A DNA stretch of 64,000 nucleotides from Corticium candelabrum (taxonomy: Eukaryota > Porifera > Homoscleromorpha > Homosclerophorida > Plakinidae), in assembly GCF_963422355.1 (NCBI RefSeq), contig NC_085089.1:6870052-6934051 (forward strand), written 5' to 3'. Below, piece after piece: positions 35,701 through 48,042 of this stretch. Each line of letters begins with the position of its first letter. The stretch's first letter is position 1. The translations under genes and the position numbers were made by a program. The notes below the pieces were generated by a model, which did no database searches, had not been told where the DNA came from, and saw only the letters and a program-made list of their open reading frames with translations.

Positions 35701-38700
35701 GAGTCATTGAAAGCCCATAAAGCAGGTCCCTGGCATTTGCTCATTCCTGGAGCAAGCAATGAACTTTTGAATTTATCATGTTGTCTCCAATCTACAAGAA
35801 ACTTGACGCTCGTTGCTTCAGCGTCATCTGCATTTTGAAGCAATTCTTTGAATATTCCAGCGTCGTCTTTGTATTCTTTCAAAATATTCTTCAGTCTTAG
35901 AGTCAGTGACTCGTGGGGTCCCAACTGTTCGAAAGGTAGCTCCTCGGATGGGGCCAGACGATTGCTAAGAGATGGCACACCTAATTTGTAAGCAGTATCA
36001 GAAGATACCTGCTTGTGAATGAGGCGATAATCTGCAACTTCTAAGTCATCACTACGACGAAGCCACTCTGCGTCACAATACATCAATTCTGAGCAAGGAC
36101 ACAATTCTAGAACATTGTTTTCCCTGTCCACGGGAACAAGCAGGTTTTGTTGAAGAGTCCGAGAAAGGATTGATCCATCTCTAGTCAACCAGTTAAGAAT
36201 TGCTATAGTCAGTTCTAAGTCACGTCCCATCTTCTTGGGCTCCACTTGGATAGTAGAACTATCATAAAACGCTTTCATTGAAGGTAAAACACACAAAATG
36301 TCTTCTTTTTCAAACTTTGATTTCATTCCACTTGTCTTGAGAAGTGGACTACAATCATTCAAATGAGGATAATGCCCAATCTCATAAAGCCATGGCTCAA
36401 GTGATCCGGGAAAGGCGCTGGAAACAGCCAATTGTTCAGGACGTATAAAACCTTGTGATCCATTCAACCACACCCAGTCGGCGGGTGCAGACTTGAGACC
36501 GTCTAAAATAACTGTTGCAAACGAGCTACTGAAAGCACATCCCAGTGTACTGAAGATTTCTTGAAGCATTCTATCAAACTCTTCTCGCCCACTTTCTTTA
36601 ATTGATTTTGCTTTCCACAGCTTGTGAGCTACAATAAGTTGTTTCATTACTGCCTCATACATGGTACTCAAGGAAGCGCATGAAAGAAACTTGACTATAC
36701 TTGGAGATATAACCGATGCATAATCAAGGATAGCCAACTGAGATCCAACTGTTAACTGAAGCCTTTCTGAGCTGAGGTCATCAGATGGCACAACAACAAC
36801 ACCAGGCAAGCAAGTTGGACTAGAACTAGCCCATGGCATACCAAAATGCATAATAGAAGAACTGTGTTCAATGACTGGCATCCACTCTACAGTAGCCAAC
36901 GCCTGCGAACACATCACCCAACCATGTCTGTATGTTTGTGTCGATAAGAGTCGTTGAGCCCAAGTCTGTGTATGCAGTACTTCCAGTAGTGTTTTTCCCA
37001 TCGACTTACTTTTCTTTGCAGCAATACGTTCAGCCAAAACATACAGTTCGTTTGCACTAATATCACTCAGTTTTCGAAGACCAACATATTGATGCAGTAA
37101 TTCACCATATTTGCTGTTCATGGCAAAAGAGCCAACAGCAAAGACACACTGATCTCCATATAATTCTAAAACATGGCGCTCACTTGGGTTGAAAACTGCA
37201 TTAGGAGCTTTCAGTTGACCATCACCAGTTCGAACAAAAGCAAGCGATGCCATAGTCTGACGAGCGTTACTGCTCATAGAGTAAATGTTGTCCAAACAAA
37301 ACTTGATTAGATTCTCTTTGGCATCCATTGAATACCTCTGAAACTGATTAAAGACAAACTTGATCATAACTTCTTCGAGAGTAAGCTCAAAGTAGTTGAT
37401 GTTCTTGGAAAAGTACTGTAGTATCAGCCTTGACGCCAAATTAGGGCTGGCAACCAGATTTGCAACAATGGGAAGAGTCTCCTCAAGGTTAACCGGAGCC
37501 ACTTGACTGCAATGAGACAAAGATACAAGATTCTGTCCACCCCATACACGAAACACAGGAAGAGATTTTAGAACATCAATTTCAGGACGTGAAGGATGGC
37601 AAACTTGAAGAGCAGAAGAAACAACACTCATCAGTTCACGCTTCTGCGCAAGAGCCAACGATTGGTACTTGGAAGAAGAAACGCCTGCTCGAGAGATGCA
37701 TGTAAGTATTTGCACTGGCTTGCAGATGTAGTTATATACATGACTGCAAGACACAAGATAGCTAGACGGTTGGTACAAAACTGTACAACCCAAACTTTCC
37801 AATCCTTTTGCCAAATCCTTGCTAATCCGTACGTCGACACCAGGTACTTCAGCAAAAAGCGCAGGAAGAGGTGCAAGCTTCATGAGATTCTTCACCCCAC
37901 TTGTTGAAGTAACTGGAATAATATACCCGTACATGTGCTCAAACTTACTTAGTGGAATGTTGAATGTGTTTCGATTGATCCAACCCCACAGTTCTTCTAG
38001 CCAGCCATCAGTTAATCTTCCATTTACTGTATGAGGTCTTGGAATCACAGCTCCACACCCATGCCTCCACACGGATGACAACACTTCTGATATGAGAGGT
38101 GGAACGTCACTAAGTTGGATGTTCTTCAGTTGTGTATGACTTGTGGTAGCAACCTCTTTCAAGGTGGTACAAACACCCCTATCGATATCCTGATCCAAGA
38201 ACTTTCCATCTTGACCAGGAAACAATGACCTCGGACATGATGACGATTCAAGATATACTGCTGAATACCCTCGATATGAGAATGATGTAAATGTTCTATC
38301 AGCTAATGGTAGTAGATGTAAGCCAACCAAACTGTCAAACCTACGATCACTCAATACATACTTCAACAATTGGATTTTATTGCATGGTTGCATATTCTGA
38401 TAACGATTGCTTTTTTTCAGTTCAACTCTGACCACCTCAGGACATATTCGCTTGCAACTCACTCCATGGTAACTCTCTATTCTAGCTAAGCAAGATGCAA
38501 TATTGGTAGCAGGAAACGTAACTTTGTGACCGATTCTCTTCATTTCTTCAATTGCAACTGATTCAGCTAGACTCAGTGTGTTTCCGGCATTGTTGCAGAC
38601 TAACACATCTCCAACACGTTCCCAAGAGATCCCTGATGTACTCTCACCATGCAATACTTTCAGCTTTGAAAGAGAGCTTAGAAGAGATGGCACAACATAC

Positions 38701-39685
38701 AGTGACCAATGATACTGGACATGCTCGATGTCAGGCCACATGGCATAAATATCTGTCACAGAAACAACTTTGCGATCGAGTTCAATGGCATGTTGAATCA
38801 GAGAGGTGTAAGCCAGTGCTATCAACTGCTCAACTAGCAGACGATTCCATTCTGCCTTCTCATCTTTTGTTCTGTCTTCTGCTGGCCATTTGAGGCTTCT
38901 GCGATTATCAGCCACACTGAATGAACCATGAACATGCACAGGCAGACCACTATTACTATCTGCATCATCACTGGGAGGCAATGGAAGAAAACAGAAGATT
39001 CTTCCCAAGTTTTCTCCATGTTTGGTTTTGCCACCAATTGGAACAGCAAGTCCCACCCAGGGAATTTGTGCCAATTTGGCTGCCATCGAATGCACTTCAG
39101 GATTTGTTGTGCTGATGTAATTTTCAACTAACCACTGTTGAGTGATAGTAACTTGTCGCAATGTGCACGTAATACTTGCCTGATAACATCTGGACAAAAC
39201 AAATCCTGATTTCACTCTTCCATCAGCTCTAGTTGCTGCTGATATACTGCTCAAAATACTTTCCCTTTCCCTATGAACGACTGCTCTTGCTGGTTCTGAC
39301 AAACACACTCTAAAAACTTCGAAAGCAGCCGGTTTGCCAGGCAGCCACTCATAGATGGATATCATTTCCACTGTCTTGAGAAACAGCAAGACAAGATGCG
39401 CATCAGCTTGAAATGACTCAAACAGATCATGAATCCTTTGTGAAGAAACGACATTGGATGACAGGGCTGGTGACGGTTCTTGACGTAAAGGGAATCTGAA
39501 TAAGGTACCATTGTACTCAGATTGTGACAAATCACAACCAAGAACTTTATATGGACCAAACTGTTCAGCATATTTGGGATTTCTGGCATCACTGAATGAA
39601 AATTTTCTCCCAGTTTTACCTTGAAAATGCTTCTGATGAGGATCAAAGAATCCAACAGTGTTACCACTAACAACACTAGGAAGGT
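26742..39685 (-). CDS. SACS: Sacsin copy B, giant exon 4 (complete to stop)
   Basis: A single 12,944-nt exon ends at TGA 26742. With exons 1-3 it encodes about 4,440 residues, close to human sacsin (4,579). Sacsin is a giant co-chaperone linked to Hsp70, protein quality control and mitochondrial or intermediate-filament homeostasis; in humans its loss causes ARSACS. Domains by residue: end of repeat 1 (from 130); repeat 2 near 1,390-1,500 (ELLQNADDAEATSVKF, GRFGLGFTSVYHITD); repeat 3 near 2,410-2,510 (ELVQNADDAKATEIHI, QYGIGFNAVYHLTD); J domain near 4,200-4,260 with HPD in YLKWHPDKTDD; HEPN domain near 4,300-4,430 (EADFKVAEALF, CHEAVEKALKGLLYMKRG). A TTG at 39530 is not the start, because the frame is open upstream to the acceptor at 39686. 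A giant sacsin exon is also known in vertebrates. Confidence 0.96.
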
Positions 39686-40027
39686 CTACAAAACAAAGAT
39701 ATTATTACTGAAATTTGTCAGCCACACTGTTACTACAAGCAAGTCAACACACTAAAATTCCAGGTACTTATACTTCACCCTCTCAGAATGTACAATATAT
39801 TAGTGACAAATTACACACTTGCCATCCTGAAATAATTAATCTTATCATTCTTAGTCTCGCGTAGCCAGACCCTAACCCCGCCCTCAACATTCTGGCAGAG
39901 ACTATATCATTCTATGCTTGATGACAAACATCCAATGAATAACAAAAAAGCAGTTGCAAAAACCTCGTTTGCAAAATATCAGTCACAAACTTCATCACAC
40001 CGAGTTTTGTTATTAGGAGTAGCATTA

Positions 40028-40970
40028 GGGTGGTGTTTCCACTAGCTGCACCTTAAACTAGTTTAGCTTAAACATGTTTATAAACTAAACCAGTTCAAGA
40101 AAGCGACTGTTTCCACTAGAAACTTGCACATCCAGGACGTGCAAGACAAACCGTCTTGGATCACTGTAGTATTCAGTGAGCAAGGCTCGTTTCAAAGTAC
40201 TGGGCTGCTCTGTCGCCGAATCAGAGCAACTGTTTGTTGTCAGCATCTACTACTAAGAATTTGCACAAGTGACCAAGGACACCGTCTTCTCTCTGTGTGT
40301 AGCTGCTGATTCTCTCCTTTAGTTAATAACCGTTACATCTTTCAAGGCAATCCTATACCAGCAAAATAGTCAATATCATCAAAACGATGTTGTCAGAATC
40401 CATCTAAGCAAGCGTGCTACTGTCACACGATAGTTAAACGTAAAACACTTGGCTAAACCTACTACAAACTAGTAAGAAATCGGTTTGGGTTTAGAATATA
40501 CCATATTTCTTCAAATAGTGGCCGCCCTCGTTCAGAAGCCGCAGCTGAAGAGATTTGTTAAAAATAGAGGTTGCTCTCGAATTGAGGCCGCACTAGTCTG
40601 CAAAGTTACTCACCACGCCCTATCACTTCCTTTGATGCTCTGCTTCAATTTCATCCTATTACATGCACACCTCTATCAATTATAACATAATAGTCGTGGC
40701 ATTTACAGCTAAACTACCGTAGTTGACGCCTTACAAAGTGTCCAATTATGTCAACAGAAAGAAATGTGACGTCCAGGTACCAACATGTAGAGACTTAATT
40801 AAAAACAAAGGCCGCCCTCAAATACAAGCCGCCCTCGTTTAGAGGCCTCAGTTCCGTAACCTTGCTAAAAATAGAGGCCGTGGCCACAATTCGAAGAAAT
40901 ACGGTAACTGGTTTAGTGCAGAAGGAAAGGGGCAATCCTTAAACCAGTTTAAGCACTAGTGGAAAAGTGC
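40028..40970. mobile_element. MITE-like element in intron 3 of copy B, with a nested MITE
   Basis: Counterpart of 7,741-8,686. Ends are GTGTTTCCACTAGCTGCACC on the left and CTAGTGGAAAAGTGC on the right. The inner element spans about 40,497-40,906, with inverted TATTTCTTC(A/G)AAT ends. Small deletions distinguish it from the copy A version. Confidence 0.6.
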
Positions 40971-41927
40971 CTAGGTGTTACCTTCCCATGATATGACAAG
41001 CAATGAAGAGACTGTAAGCAGCACAACAAGCTTCTGACACCACTGAACCCAACTGAATTGAATCAAAGAGCGTACTAATAGAAGCTGATCTGTACAAGAA
41101 TCTCCATAAGATAGTGTCAACTGTACATACTGATACAGCAGATAAGTACTGACAATGAGGTACTGTAAATCAACAAATTTCGTAAGCATCCAACTTTTGT
41201 AAATTTCATAAGCGATCTCAGGTTTACTAAAGTTAAATGCTTACTATAACAGTGGGTTTTCCAATGTACTCATAATTATCACGTGTCACCAGTGCCAGTC
41301 AGACAAACACTGACGAGATAGGACACATTCATATGAGATTAGCAGATATTTATGCGTGCCAGCGTGGTGCTGTGGTTTTGATTTTCTGTTGATTTCCTGT
41401 TGATGTTCTACACAGAAGTGCAGAAAAGCGGCTATGTCTAACAAACCCACATTGCCAATTAGCTTCTCAACACTGTCCATGCACTGTAAATGTACACTAA
41501 AGGTCCCACAACTTCGGATTTAGTGACATGTTTATGAGCCCCCAAGAGGTGATGTCGTATCCAATGTCTACTGTGCACGAGGGAAAGCAAGTGAGCCCGC
41601 CGTGAGCTGGGTGTAGTATAGTGTAGCCACAATTTTGTACTTCATTATGATCAACGCTTACGAAAATTTGCTGTTTACAAATGGCAAATTTGTTCACTTA
41701 CACAAGTTTTACACTTACAAAATTCTGTTGATTTACAGCAATTAGGTTTGCTTATAAAACTTCTCTTTGACACAAAATTTAGTTCCTGCCAAAATACCAG
41801 TACTAAAAAATTTTTCCTAGTTTTACATTTTACAGTTTCATAACTAAATTTTCATAGTTTTTTATGTTCACACACTCCACTTATAGTACATATACCCATA
41901 CACATGCTCTAATTTACAATTGGTTAA

Positions 41928-42321
41928 AGAGACATTTTGGAGATTTGCATTAACGCAACATTTCAGAGACGCGTGCTAATGTACATTTGCAGCAAAAAAG
42001 GAATGGCTGCATGCGCTGATGGAAGTGACAAGAACTGCAACGCAAAGTTACAGTTGAGTCCAGTTTTACGACAGGGCCCCTTCGGTGTGCGGTGAAACAG
42101 CTGTTCATACGTGGTCTGTCGCACATGAACACAACTAAAAGGATAAAGAGGCAAGCGGTATTTGGCGTCCGGATCTGTTTCAGCGTCCACCGCGCTTCAC
42201 CGACTGCTGTCGATGTCACGTGATGCAAACGCGTCAAATGTCTTAATTTGATTGTTGGCAACCAACAATCAAAGGTGTATGCTGGGCACAATTTACTAGC
42301 CCATATGGCCGAAATGTTCCT
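41928..42321. mobile_element. TTAA-flanked MITE (piggyBac-like target), copy B only
   Basis: 394 bp with short inverted ends (AGAGACATTTTGG on the left; complement of the right end AGGAACATTTCGG), flanked by TTAA at 41924-41927 and 42322-42325. Copy A has a single TTAA at the matching site (about 19,114), so this is an insertion after duplication. TTAA duplication is typical of piggyBac-group elements. No transposase is present. Confidence 0.7.
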
Positions 42322-42626
42322 TTAAGCTACCATTACAGTGTTGCACCGATAAGGGTATTCGGCCAATATACCAATAACCGATATCCAAGCAAAAAGAGCC
42401 GATAACAATAACCGATATCTGATATAATTATATTTTATAGATAATCATTGATGTTCATATCTTACATGCCTTGCAGTGCATGAATTTGTGTCCCCACTGT
42501 TGTGCTATATTAATATCCTAGTGAGTGACAGATCCAAGCAATTCTTACCATATACATGTATACATGTAGATATCCGTTAATATATCTGTTAATATACGGG
42601 ATATCTGTTAATATGTCTGTGTTTTA

Positions 42627-43172
42627 GGGTGCGTTCAAATACCAGTTCCAGTTCTAGAACTGGAACTGCCAGAACTGTCAGAACTGTTGGAACTCCTGCT
42701 AGCATACGAACACTTAGAACTGTCAGCAAGTTGAGCATGCGCAAAGGCTCATACCTCCAGTAAGCGCAATAAGTAGAGTGGCGTTTCTACTCCACTAACT
42801 TGTTGTAGTCTGTTCAAACATCAGCAGGGCTTTCGCTTTCAGTTTTTTGGAGCTGCTCGCCAAGAAGGTCACTGTAATCAGTTCCAAATGTCGTTCCTTC
42901 TGCTGTTTGCCAAGCCGATGGTCGCCACAGTGTATTCATTAGAACCAACAAGAAGGTCCACAACGACCTCAGCAGCTGTTCCCACCATTTCACTTCAGCA
43001 GCCTCCGGAAATTCCATTTAGGGCGTGACAGTTCCAACAATTCCAGCTCGCTAGGCAGAACTGCTAGAACTGTACTGACAGTTCTAGAACTGTCAGAACT
43101 ACCAATTGAACGCTATAGAACTTTGCTCCCTCCCCCCAATTCCAGTTCTAGAACTAGTATTCGAACGCACCC
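42627..43172. mobile_element. MITE with GGGTGCGTTC ends, copy B only
   Basis: About 546 bp with ends GGGTGCGTTCAAATACCAG and the inverted GTATTCGAACGCACCC. Inside each end are AGTTCTAGAACTGG palindromic and AACTGTCAGAACTG repeated segments. Copy A lacks it at the equivalent point near 19,420 (TGTGTTTTAGACCCC). hAT-type MITEs can have such ends, but the target duplication is not clean. Confidence 0.7.
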
Positions 43173-43245
43173 CTAAATTAGACTCCACACATTTCGTTGT
43201 ATCAAAAAGTTTAGTTTTCTCAACATGATTTATCTCCATCCTAAC

Positions 43246-43510
43246 CTGTTAGATGATAGATTGAATTGAATCCAATTCCAAACTTGCCAACTTTCATGGG
43301 ATCATCTTTCTTCACACTGCGGTATGGTTTCTGGATGCCATCCCAGTCCTCGCGTTGAAACACAGCGTTGTTCTGAGCGTATAGAGCAGGACCTTGATAT
43401 TTCCTCAGTGATTTCTTCACCAGACGTTCTGTACCGTAGACGTTCTCCCTTGCATCAAGCAAAAATTTCACTTCAGTGGCTCCAGCATCGTCTGCATTCT
43501 GTATCAACTC
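43246..43510 (-). CDS. SACS: Sacsin copy B, exon 3
   Basis: 265-nt exon (TTTCAG acceptor, GTTAGG donor). It begins [16 protein letters not shown], the N-box of the first ATPase repeat, and ends in [12 protein letters not shown] plus one base completing Asp with exon 4. Phase 0 in, phase 1 out. Confidence 0.94.
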
Positions 43511-43571
43511 CTGAAATCAGACAGAACAAAGTTAATCTGTACGCAGAACGATTTGAACGAGAAGAACAAAC

Positions 43572-43672
43572 CTTCAAAATCTGTCCTCCTTCGGGATAGC
43601 GTTCCAATATATCTTTCAGCAGATGGACCAGCGGCGGCACCTCCTGACCAAAATTTTCTCCTGCATCCTCAT
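43572..43672 (-). CDS. SACS: Sacsin copy B, exon 2
   Basis: 101-nt exon (GAGTAG acceptor, GTTTGT donor). It encodes [19 protein letters not shown] and the following [14 protein letters not shown]. It is similar to the sequence that precedes repeats 2 and 3 in sacsin (GQHEPLTQRLQNILKEYP), which supports the frame. Confidence 0.88.
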
Positions 43673-45072
43673 CTACTCAAGGAAACCAAACTCAAACATG
43701 TCAAATATATTTGCACATGCGCAGTAGACTCTACGGCTGACTGCGGTGGGCGCGGTCAATTATTTGGCCGACCTGTTCGTGGCGAACATGACAGACGCTA
43801 TTCGAAACGTCTGCGATGCGAGGTATCTTATTACGAGTTATACTCTAGCCACAGGATTGGAATAGTTTGCCTAAGTCTTGACATGCACTTGACCTATGTT
43901 GTCATCATGTAAACTAATCTAATTAATTAATTAATACGAGTCGCGTATAAATGTGAACGTGGTTTCAAAACATTCTCTTAGCTTGGTACCAAATTACTAG
44001 CAATTATGGTACAAACAAAACCGAAAACGATCGCCACGATTATAATTCCGGATAAGATGCTGCTTTGCGCAGCCAGCCCCTCCCCTTTCTTGACTTCCGT
44101 TTAGAAGATGGTGCATGCAGTACAGTACACCGTACTTTCCTTCTCCGATTGTAATTACGTAGATCAAAGAGAAGATCTTCTCTCTTTATATGCTCATGCG
44201 TAGATACAAAACGTAGTTCATCTGGGGTTCCGAGCAAACAGCATGCGTTCGCATGATTTCCAAATACAGTTACAATATTTATTTGTAGGTAATTACGTAT
44301 TAATTTCTACTTGACTCTACAACTGCTATATTTATATAAGTTTGTCTCGAGACACGCTTGTCTATAGTAATGCGATTTACTAATGAAACTACTGTAGTTA
44401 ATTAAGAAAACCATCTAGGCAATGTCATACATGTACAGCTCTGTCTACCTTTTGGAGAATGCGGCAATTTGAAGGTAAGTATAGCTACCACAGTGGCATA
44501 CGTGTATATACTAGAGGTAGACACTGCACAAGAATGACGCTTTGAGTCTTTCCATGGCAGATGCTGACTCGTGCATGAGGCTCTAATTGCATTCCACTAG
44601 CCTTGTTTCTGCACTAATAAAGCGCTTTATCTCTAGGAATGTGATGCAAGAATTTCTTGCTTACGATCACGCAGATGACTTCCCTTGATAAATGTCCTTG
44701 TTTGAACAAACCTTTTTCTAGACACACACGCGACATGCTAGCAAAATACACGTGCTAGCAATATTTTTCCGCACCCCACACCAGTAGGTCGTGTGTGCTA
44801 AATTGAAAACGTTTCACTCTACGCAGAACCAACTTGCGCAACATTCTCCGTAAACTGCATAATCGCAAGATGTTCACACTTTCTAGACGTTTTTATATAA
44901 ACGGCCTTTGTTCTTCACTGTTGAGTATCAGGACACGCAGACCTGCAGAAATCTAAAATCTTTACATCCTTGTTTCCAGTAAACGTGCAGCATCTATTGT
45001 TTTAGCTAACAGCCGTAAAAAAAGTAGCATGCAGCTACACTATCTAGACATCCTACATCCAACGTTACCCAC
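43673..45072. other. Intron 1 of sacsin copy B
   Basis: 1.4-kb intron, matching copy A 19,912-21,096 with scattered indels. A segment near 44,830-45,000 has no counterpart in copy A. No gene seen. Confidence 0.7.
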
Positions 45073-45091
45073 CTGAACCTGAGTCAGACAT
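45073..45091 (-). CDS. SACS: Sacsin copy B, exon 1 (start codon)
   Basis: ATG at 45091, encoding MSDSGS plus one base, then donor GTGGGTAAC. The split codon with exon 2 makes Asp. The exon and both splice sites are conserved in copy A, which is the main support; transcript data would confirm it. Confidence 0.72.
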
Positions 45092-45745
45092 TCTGCCTCT
45101 CCGCCGCTGTATGTAGTACGTACTCCCGTCTGGATGACAGTAAACTCAGCTGCCAACCGGGTCTTCTTGAAACAATTGAACACACTAGAATACAAGAAAA
45201 GCACAACTGTAGACACCTGAATCGAAGGCACCAACACGTGGCACGACGTGTAAGTACAGTTATGAACAACGCATGTGCTAATATTTGTTGTCTACTGATA
45301 GTTATCGATATCTGAGGTCAACGGTCATGCGGGGTACGCCCTGAGACGGAAAACGGGCATTCTCTCAGTTAGACGCGGCGCCTAACCACAAGATTTTCCA
45401 CAAATCAACTAGCCGATTGCTGCAGGTCTTGCGAATTGCCAGCAAACAAACAAACAAAAACTGTACTAAAAGTGCTACTCACTCAAGCAAGACGCACATG
45501 ACAAGACACACGTGCACGTACTAATTACAAAGTTGCTCCGACACATGCCGGAAGACAATTGCACTTTCGTCACTCTAGTCATAAACGAGACTTTCATAAT
45601 TTGTATAAATGATATAATACTAACAGTCATCAGACTGAGCGATATATCCTAAAAATGTAAGCTACAGTATCAATCAACTGTCATGGGCAAGGCAAGGCAA
45701 TCTGACAGCAACGCCAACCTATCAATATCACTATTCTATTCTATT
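45092..45745. other. Sacsin copy B upstream region
   Basis: 650 bp between the sacsin start and the receptor-gene stop, matching 21,116-21,774. It probably includes the sacsin promoter and the receptor 3' UTR. No decisive motif seen. Confidence 0.5.
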
Positions 45746-46285
45746 CTATAAGAGACCACATATTAGTTCAAACGTTGGTCTATCTACCGGCTCCTTGAGC
45801 CAACAACTTTGCATAATCTCATACAGATCATCCGGGCAACTGTCCAATTCTTCAAGAGCCCGACTATTCCCGATGGCTGTGATCACCTCAGCATTTGTCA
45901 GTCCTTCGTATGGCTGTCTTGCCAACACAGTGACCTCCCACATGAATACATCAAACGACCAGACATCATTTTCCTTTGTGAATTCATCTCTAAAAATGGC
46001 TTCTGGAGACATCCACTGCAATGGGCGATACTGGCCAGACACAGCAGGCGTCTCGAGCACATAGTCGTCCTCGTATCCATCGACACAAAGACACAAGTCT
46101 GATATTTTTATCAATAGATGTCTGCTCACCAAACAATTCCTAGTGGCTACGTCCTTATGAATACGATTGCGATCAGACAAGTACTGAAAACCAGCGGTTG
46201 CCTGCCGTAGAAGCGAACTTTGATCAGACATCATGAGATGCCCCTCTGACAAACGTATTTCTGTCAAGTACTTCTTCAAGTCACC
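45746..46285 (-). pseudogene. PTK7-like receptor pseudokinase, C-lobe exon (unit B)
   Basis: Last coding exon of a receptor tyrosine-kinase-type gene. The acceptor GTTCCAG precedes GGTGACTTGAAG and the stop is at 45746. It encodes GDLKKYLTE, a catalytic loop IHKDVATRNCL with HKD instead of HRD, ISDLCLCVDG with DLC where DFG is expected, then QWMSPEAIFRDEFTKENDVW and [20 protein letters not shown]. The HKD loop, lost DFG and Ig-bearing ectodomain are features of PTK7/CCK4-type receptors, which signal in Wnt and planar-polarity pathways without catalysis. This exon is open, but upstream exons have frame breaks, so the gene as seen is probably a pseudogene. Confidence 0.75.
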
Positions 46286-47602
46286 CTGGAACAAAGAACA
46301 ATGATAATATCAAGTAACCACACTCACTACTCTGAAGGTCACCAAACAAAAAACCAACTAGCAATTATTTTCTTTTTGAGGCACACCTATGTCATTCCTT
46401 CAGTATACGTACAGTGTACACTGATTCGCCTCAAACTGAGGGGTGATTGCAAGGGCACAATTTTCAACAAAATTTGGGTGCCAACTGGTGTCTGCGCTCT
46501 AATTCTACGATATTCGGTTCTTTCTAAACATTGACCTGTGCTTATCTTGGCTCAAGTTACCATACACACCATGCATGCCACATTGCAAGTTTTGCTTACA
46601 GTTGATACACAAAGCAGCATACTGCACGTCTCATTATTCTTAGTTTCCACTGTAAGTGCAACAGCACAGACTTGGTTAGTGTAACACTCCACATTGTGCC
46701 ACACTCGGCTTGGTTCTGTGACAAAATTCAAATTCCTCGACAACGAAACACGCTTCATCACAAGAATAAAGAATCTCCGTGTAAACTGCGACAATCAACC
46801 CGTACAAGCCAGCTGACTTCAGTCTTCACGTTTTCATGCGCTTACGCCACGTCAACTTGATTCAGTGTTTCATAGACCAACTGTACAGTAGGCTGTTTTA
46901 GAATTGGTCAGTTGGCTTGTAAAAAAAAAGGAAAAAAACCGCCCAAGTACATTCTATGTGACAAACAAAGCTTTCCATTGACTGATTCACACTTGACTAC
47001 CTTGCACGACACTAAAACTTTCCCACCCTGTTTGATGGCGACACTTCGCCAAGCAAACACAGAAGAAATTGTGTACTAGAAAACTATGCATGCCTAAATT
47101 AATTAAGCCAAGTGACTTAATAATGTAATTCTATTTTTTGTCAGCAACAAGATTCTAGGTCCATCAGGCCCGTGAAACCACAAATCATGTTGACGTGGCC
47201 TTATCTCCTCCATAATGTTACAAATACGTTTGCCTAGGACTACACATAGTGCTACATTCAAGTTTCTCGACAATGAAACATGCCCTCTGCGCACGCACAT
47301 CGGATACGTTCACCTCAGACATCACACCACACACGCTCATCCTGATAGAATCCAAGTTTCTCAACAACAAAGCTCACTCTCATAATTAAGAATACTCAAA
47401 CGAATTTAGGTGCTACAGTGCAAGCAGTACATGAGATCCATTCAGGGCGTAAATAGTAGGGGAGGGGTATTGTATTGTGTTGTATGCACAAGTCAGTGGT
47501 CAGTCTATGATTTTTTCTCACTTGATGCTCATCAAACCGCATTCAATCAACTTTGCAGATGTGAATTGGATGCGCATTGACCCAATTCATACTACGAAAA
47601 TG

Positions 47603-47678
<76 letters not shown>

Positions 47679-48042
47679 CGTGCATTAGAACTCATCATGG
47701 CTGTCAGTCTCTTCATGAAGAGACTTCTCTATCTTTGGTTACACTACGTCCATCTATGCAATAAGCACATGAAACGGAGATATACTGCTGCCTATACCAA
47801 CATGAAAAGCTGCGTGGGTATAGGCAGTGCCACTTGCAGCAGCCAATGCGTGTTGAATCCACTTCAAACCACCTCGGTATATGGCATAACAATGCCAATT
47901 CGAATTAGGTGTGAAAACGCCAATGGGCATTATGTGCATTCAATGGGCTTCGGAGTCTAGTGTGAAAAGGCCTTTTACCACGTAGTGTGGCTTGACTACA
48001 CAGCACTAATAATCCTACAAAGTACTCGTCTACGTCACTCAC
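46286..48042. other. Intron of the PTK7-like gene
   Basis: 1.76-kb intron (GTGAGTG donor at 48042). Up to 47,119 it matches unit A. It contains a GT microsatellite, a perfect 11-bp inverted repeat (CTGCCTATACC / GGTATAGGCAG) near 47,789-47,828, and three loosely similar segments with CAA(G/A)TTTCTCGACAA near 46,730, 47,257 and 47,353. No gene seen. Confidence 0.6.
47605..47676. repeat. GT microsatellite
   Basis: Uninterrupted (GT)n of about 72 bp in the PTK7-like intron. Confidence 0.98.

Larger units (their letters stand above)
39686..43245. other. Intron 3 of sacsin copy B
   Basis: 3,560-bp intron (GTTAGG donor, TTTTGTAG acceptor). It corresponds to copy A intron 3 without the Gypsy/P nest. 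It contains the two shared nested MITEs and two copy-B-only insertions, listed separately. No gene seen. Confidence 0.85.

Noticed and set aside
39530..39530. TTG at 39530 as the start of the giant sacsin protein
   Set aside because: The frame is open another 155 nt upstream to a splice acceptor, where the codon phase matches exon 3 and restores the sacsin YHLTD-LPS junction.
42814..43017. 67-codon ORF inside the copy B MITE
   Set aside because: No match to a transposase pattern; lies within a non-autonomous repeat.
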